Part shown: one piece after another, positions 61,013 to 64,000 of the stretch | Layout: the number at the start of each line of letters is the position of its first letter | Position numbering within the stretch: position 1 is the first letter of the stretch | Source: JBCBTD01 sp039818825 | GTDB taxonomy: Bacteria; Pseudomonadota; Alphaproteobacteria; Geminicoccales; Geminicoccaceae | Assembly: GCA_039818825.1 (NCBI GenBank) | Contig: JBCBTD010000020.1 | Coordinates: forward strand, 1 to 64,000 | Length of the DNA: 64,000 nt | Direction of reading: 5' to 3' | The notes under the pieces: generated by a model | Told to the model about the DNA's origin: nothing | Database searches by the model: none | What the model saw: only the letters and a program-made list of their open reading frames with translations | Position numbers and translations under genes: made by a program

Positions 61013-62332
61013 TCAGATGGCCGGGCCCATCAGCAAATCGGGGAACCACGTCACCAAGCCGGGAAACACCGACAGGATGACGATGGCGAGCACCATGCAC
61101 AGCACGAACGGCAAGGAACCGACCAGGATCGTCTTCAGCGCGATGTCCGGCGCAATGCCGTTGATCACGTAGAGGTTGAGGCCGACGGGTGGCGTGATCA
61201 GACCGATCTCCATGTTGATGGTCAGGATCACGGCAAACCAGTAGGGATCGAAGCCGGCCGCCACCACGATCGGCAGTAGAATCGGCGCGGCCATGAGGAT
61301 CACCGCGACTGGCGGCAGAAAAAAGCCGGCGACCAGCAAGAAGAGGTTGATCGCGATCATCAACGTCCAGCGATTGACGTCGAGCCCGCCGATCCATTCG
61401 GCGATCGCCTGGGTGACGAACAGATTCGACAGCATGAACGAGAAAACGCCGGCGGCGCCGATGATGAACAGGATCATCACGCTCTCGCGGGTGGAGTCGC
61501 GCAGCACCACCCAGAGCGAACGCGGGTCGTGGAGCCGGTAGACGATGATCGCGACGATCACGCACAACAAGGCCCCCACGGCGGCGGTTTCCGACGGCGT
61601 CGCCACGCCGCCGTAAAGCGCATAGAGGACGCCGACGATGATCGCCAAGAACGGCAGGACGCGCGGCAACACCTCCAACTTCTGGGCCCAGCTGTAGCGG
61701 ACACGCCCCAATGCGGCGTCGGCGCCGCCCTGGCGCCAAGTGTCGAAGATCGACCAAGCCATGAACAGGCTGACGAGGAGCAGCCCGGGGACGACACCAG
61801 CAAGGAACAGTCGACCGATCGAGGTTTCCGTAGCGATGCCGTAGACGATCATCGTCACCGACGGCGGGATCAGAATGCCGAGCGTGCCGCCAGCGGCGAT
61901 GGCTCCTGCAGCGACGCCGTCCGGGTAGCCGCGCTTGCGCATCTCCGGGATGCCCATCTTGCCGATGGCGGCGCAGGTCGCGGGCGACGACCCGGACATG
62001 GCGGCGAACAGGGCGCAGGCGCCGAGGTTGGAGACGACCAGCCCGCCGGGCACACGTGTGAGCCAGCGCTCCAGCGCTTCGTAGAGATCGGCGCCGGCGC
62101 GGGTCGAGGAGATCGCTGCGCCCATGATGATGAACATCGGGATGGACAGCAGCGCGAAGTTGTCGAGCTTGCCGAAAAAGATCTCCGGCAGGAGCTCCAG
62201 CGAGCCGAAGCCATCGAAGACGACGAGGAAGCCTGCCGCTACGACCAAGAGCCCGGCGGCGACCGAGATGCCGGAAAACAGGACCAGCACCGTCATCAAG
62301 GCGACCAGGCCGCCGAGCGCCAACGGGTCCAT
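61013..62332 (-). CDS. dctM: TRAP transporter large permease (DctM family)
   Basis: 439 residues, twelve or so membrane helices. IPMFIIMGAAISSTRAGADLY, AAMSGSSPATCAAIGKMGIP and GGTLGILIPPSVTMIVYG are the DctM signatures, repeated in ITPPVGLNLYVINGIA. It carries sodium-driven uptake of a carboxylate delivered by DctP. Its ATG overlaps the dctQ stop by one base (TGATG). Confidence 0.95.
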   Translation of the reverse strand: MDPLALGGLVALMTVLVLFSGISVAAGLLVVAAGFLVVFDGFGSLELLPEIFFGKLDNFALLSIPMFIIMGAAISSTRAGADLYEALERWLTRVPGGLVVSNLGACALFAAMSGSSPATCAAIGKMGIPEMRKRGYPDGVAAGAIAAGGTLGILIPPSVTMIVYGIATETSIGRLFLAGVVPGLLLVSLFMAWSIFDTWRQGGADAALGRVRYSWAQKLEVLPRVLPFLAIIVGVLYALYGGVATPSETAAVGALLCVIVAIIVYRLHDPRSLWVVLRDSTRESVMILFIIGAAGVFSFMLSNLFVTQAIAEWIGGLDVNRWTLMIAINLFLLVAGFFLPPVAVILMAAPILLPIVVAAGFDPYWFAVILTINMEIGLITPPVGLNLYVINGIAPDIALKTILVGSLPFVLCMVLAIVILSVFPGLVTWFPDLLMGPAI

Positions 62333-62901
62333 CAGCCGTCGTTCCCGGTGCGGCCGGGTGAGTCGATCCAGGCGCGGTAGAGGTCAGCGCTCAGCTGGAC
62401 GAAGAACAGGCCGAACCCCAGCGGGATGGCGAGGTACGGGATCCACAAGGGAACCCCCCAAACCGTGTCCGATTTCCAGTTGCGGTCGAGCGCGAGGTGG
62501 AACAGCTCGAAGCCGTGAAACGTCATCGCGGCGACGACGGCCAGGGTAAGACCGAGGGTGAACAGGGCGAGCGCTTTGCCCAGCGATCGGGGCAAGAGCA
62601 TCGGCAGCAAGTCGACGTTCACGTGGCCGCGAAGCAACTGCACGTACGGCAGCCCGAGGGTCGTGGCGGCGATCATGAGATAGGTGACGGCTTCGGTTTG
62701 CCAGTAGGTCGAGCCGTTGAGTACGAACCGGACCCAGATCATCTGACAGGTGATCAGCACCGCGCTGAAGATCAGGCTGGCGGCGACCATTCCGCAGGCC
62801 TTGGACACGAGATCGACGATGCGGAGCAGCCACGCCGCTGCGCCGGCCGGCTCGGCGGCGGTCGGCGTTGCCGCCGGGCCCGCCGCGGAGCGCTCAGGCA
62901 T
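62332..62901 (-). CDS. dctQ: TRAP transporter small permease (DctQ family)
   Basis: 189 residues. Four helices, with MIWVRFVLNGSTYWQTEAVTYL-type spacing around the conserved Trp/Glu and YVQLLRGHVNVDLLPMLL in the middle. The chosen ATG 62901 lies two bases after the dctP stop. The Pro/Ala-rich first 25 residues are probably cytoplasmic. Confidence 0.9.
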   Translation of the reverse strand: MPERSAAGPAATPTAAEPAGAAAWLLRIVDLVSKACGMVAASLIFSAVLITCQMIWVRFVLNGSTYWQTEAVTYLMIAATTLGLPYVQLLRGHVNVDLLPMLLPRSLGKALALFTLGLTLAVVAAMTFHGFELFHLALDRNWKSDTVWGVPLWIPYLAIPLGFGLFFVQLSADLYRAWIDSPGRTGNDG

Positions 62902-62903
62902 GG

Positions 62904-63908
62904 TCAGTCGACCGACAGTGCCAGATCGAGCAGGTCTTGGCCGTGCGGAGTCTCTTCGACGAACTTCGGGTAGGATGATTGGGCGGCGACGGCCCGCCAC
63001 GCCGCAAACTCCTCGTCACTCATCGTCGCGATCTCCACACCTGCCTCGCGGAAAGCCTCGACCGACGCGGCATCGGCGGCCTTGGCACCTTCGAGGTAGA
63101 ATGCCTCGGCCTTCGCCGCGCCGGCCAGCAAAGCTTCTTGCTGCTCCGCGGACAGGCCCTCGAAGGTCGATTTGTTCATCAGCAGGGGCTGGTACATGAA
63201 CCAGAGCGCGACGTCGCCGGCTGGGGTGTAGCAACCCATCTGCTCGTAGAGCCGGTACGACACGAAGCTGGACGACGACGTGTTGGCGGCGTCCAGTACC
63301 CCGGTCTGCATGGCCGAGTAGATCTCCGACGACGGCATCGAGGTGATCGACGCGCCAGCTTCTGCGAGCATCTGCTCGAAGGCTTTGCCCGCCGCGCGGG
63401 TTTGCAGCCCCTGGACGTCGTCCGGCGACGTGATGCAGCGGTCTTTCCCGCCGAAGCCGCCGGCGAGATAGCCGTGCACCAGGACCATGACGTCGTCCTC
63501 GGCCATGATCGCTTCGAGTTCGTCCATGAACGGGGACGCCGCCAGCCGGGCACCGTGGTCGTGGTTCTTCACCAGACCCGGCATCAGGGTCAGGTTGTAG
63601 GCTGGCTGTTGGCCGCCGGCATAGGAGAGCGGAAGCACCGCCATGTCGAGGCGACCGCGCGACAACGGGTTGTATTGTTCGCGCGGTTTGAACAGCGACG
63701 CCGACGGGTAGATCGTGATCTCCAGATCGACGTCGGCTGCCGCAACCTCGTCGGCGACGATCTGCGCGACCTGGTGGCGGATGTCGTTGGTCGACCACTG
63801 GTGGCTGAGCTTCATCTCGGTCGCGTTGGCACCGGCAGCCAACACGATCGCCGACAAGGCGACACCGGACAGCGCCGCCCCGAGAAAGGGCTTCGACAGA
63901 CAGGACAC
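62904..63908 (-). CDS. dctP: TRAP transporter substrate-binding protein (DctP family)
   Basis: 334 residues. A signal peptide (LGAALSGVALSAIVLAAGAN) precedes MKLSHQWSTNDIRHQVAQ. The carboxylate-binding region is LQTRAAGKAFEQMLAEAGAS, with the family Arg in QTRAAG where RxxxG is expected, followed by MPSSEIYSAMQTGVLDAA. The GTG start has GGGAGGAA five bases upstream. The ligand is unknown; the nearby genes give no hint. Confidence 0.92.
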   Translation of the reverse strand: MSCLSKPFLGAALSGVALSAIVLAAGANATEMKLSHQWSTNDIRHQVAQIVADEVAAADVDLEITIYPSASLFKPREQYNPLSRGRLDMAVLPLSYAGGQQPAYNLTLMPGLVKNHDHGARLAASPFMDELEAIMAEDDVMVLVHGYLAGGFGGKDRCITSPDDVQGLQTRAAGKAFEQMLAEAGASITSMPSSEIYSAMQTGVLDAANTSSSSFVSYRLYEQMGCYTPAGDVALWFMYQPLLMNKSTFEGLSAEQQEALLAGAAKAEAFYLEGAKAADAASVEAFREAGVEIATMSDEEFAAWRAVAAQSSYPKFVEETPHGQDLLDLALSVD

Positions 63909-63947
63909 GGCTTTCCTCCCTTCACCAAGGATCAGGCGGTCCGGTGG

Positions 63948-64000
63948 GCTTGCTGCCCGCCGTTCTCGCGCCGCCCGTTGCTTGCGGTTTCCCAGCAAGC
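63948..64000. promoter_or_regulatory. Inverted repeat upstream of dctP
   Basis: GCTTGCTG (63948-63955) and CAGCAAGC (63993-64000) are inverted copies 37 bases apart, and the second runs to the window edge. They lie 40 to 92 bases before the dctP start and could be paired regulator sites or part of a longer structure cut by the edge. Confidence 0.3.

Overview
The window is a stretch of ordinary chromosome from a high-GC alphaproteobacterium, most likely a Rhodospirillales-type organism. This rests on alphaproteobacterial gene orders and family types: rpoZ next to a bifunctional rsh, gltA-gltX beside comEC, dapA-smpB beside a Slt transglycosylase, hisS-prfA-prmC, an FnrL-type regulator with a CX2CX7C cluster, a DUF3775 protein and tripartite (Tct and TRAP) solute transporters. 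Start codons are often GTG or TTG, and many neighbouring genes overlap by 1 to 4 bases. I see no insertion sequence, prophage, CRISPR array, rRNA or origin. Long antisense open frames are common because of the GC bias and were left out.

Region by region. Bases 1-5400: yggT, tRNA-Ala(CGC), then a three-gene surface-polysaccharide module resembling wbpL-wbpV-wbpM (start and supply of a 6-deoxy-HexNAc such as QuiNAc), followed by a secreted protein with a phage-tail-collar-like end. Bases 5400-10800: a cold-shock gene, a histidine-phosphatase pseudogene broken by about three frameshifts, an EamA exporter, an AlkC-like DNA glycosylase overlapping a DUF1194 protein, a fasciclin protein and an SDR. 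Bases 10800-20400: an RND efflux pump with its adaptor, a TauE-type exporter, a second cold-shock gene, a secreted dienelactone-hydrolase-like protein, glutathione reductase and an aldo/keto reductase.

Bases 20400-28800: the translation cluster hisS-prfA-osmC-prmC, joined by three consecutive GTGA overlaps, and the stress operon prkA-yeaH-spoVR. Bases 29100-38900: a carboxylate-use neighbourhood (PanE-like reductase, acyl-CoA ligase, TctABC transporter, divergent glycerate kinase), then a TauE exporter, a lone thiolase and DUF3775. Bases 39000-49000: gltA, gltX, comEC, a small transaldolase, a 46-residue membrane peptide behind a near-consensus FNR box, fnrL, a KDG-type sugar kinase and a ClC chloride protein with CBS domains.

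Bases 48900-61000: a UvrD-type helicase with prmA, a DUF4342 protein, slt, dapA-smpB-hydrolase, a family-5 uracil-DNA glycosylase whose start lies inside the acidic tail of a NYN-domain gene, and rpoZ-rsh with a clear promoter. Bases 61000-64000: a dctP-dctQ-dctM TRAP transporter.

No clearly new multi-gene system is present. The best leads are the degraded phosphatase, the FNR-box/46-residue peptide unit, OsmC wedged into the release-factor operon, the udgB/NYN overlap on an acidic-codon repeat, the secreted tail-collar-like protein, and several strong dyads in divergent intergenic regions.
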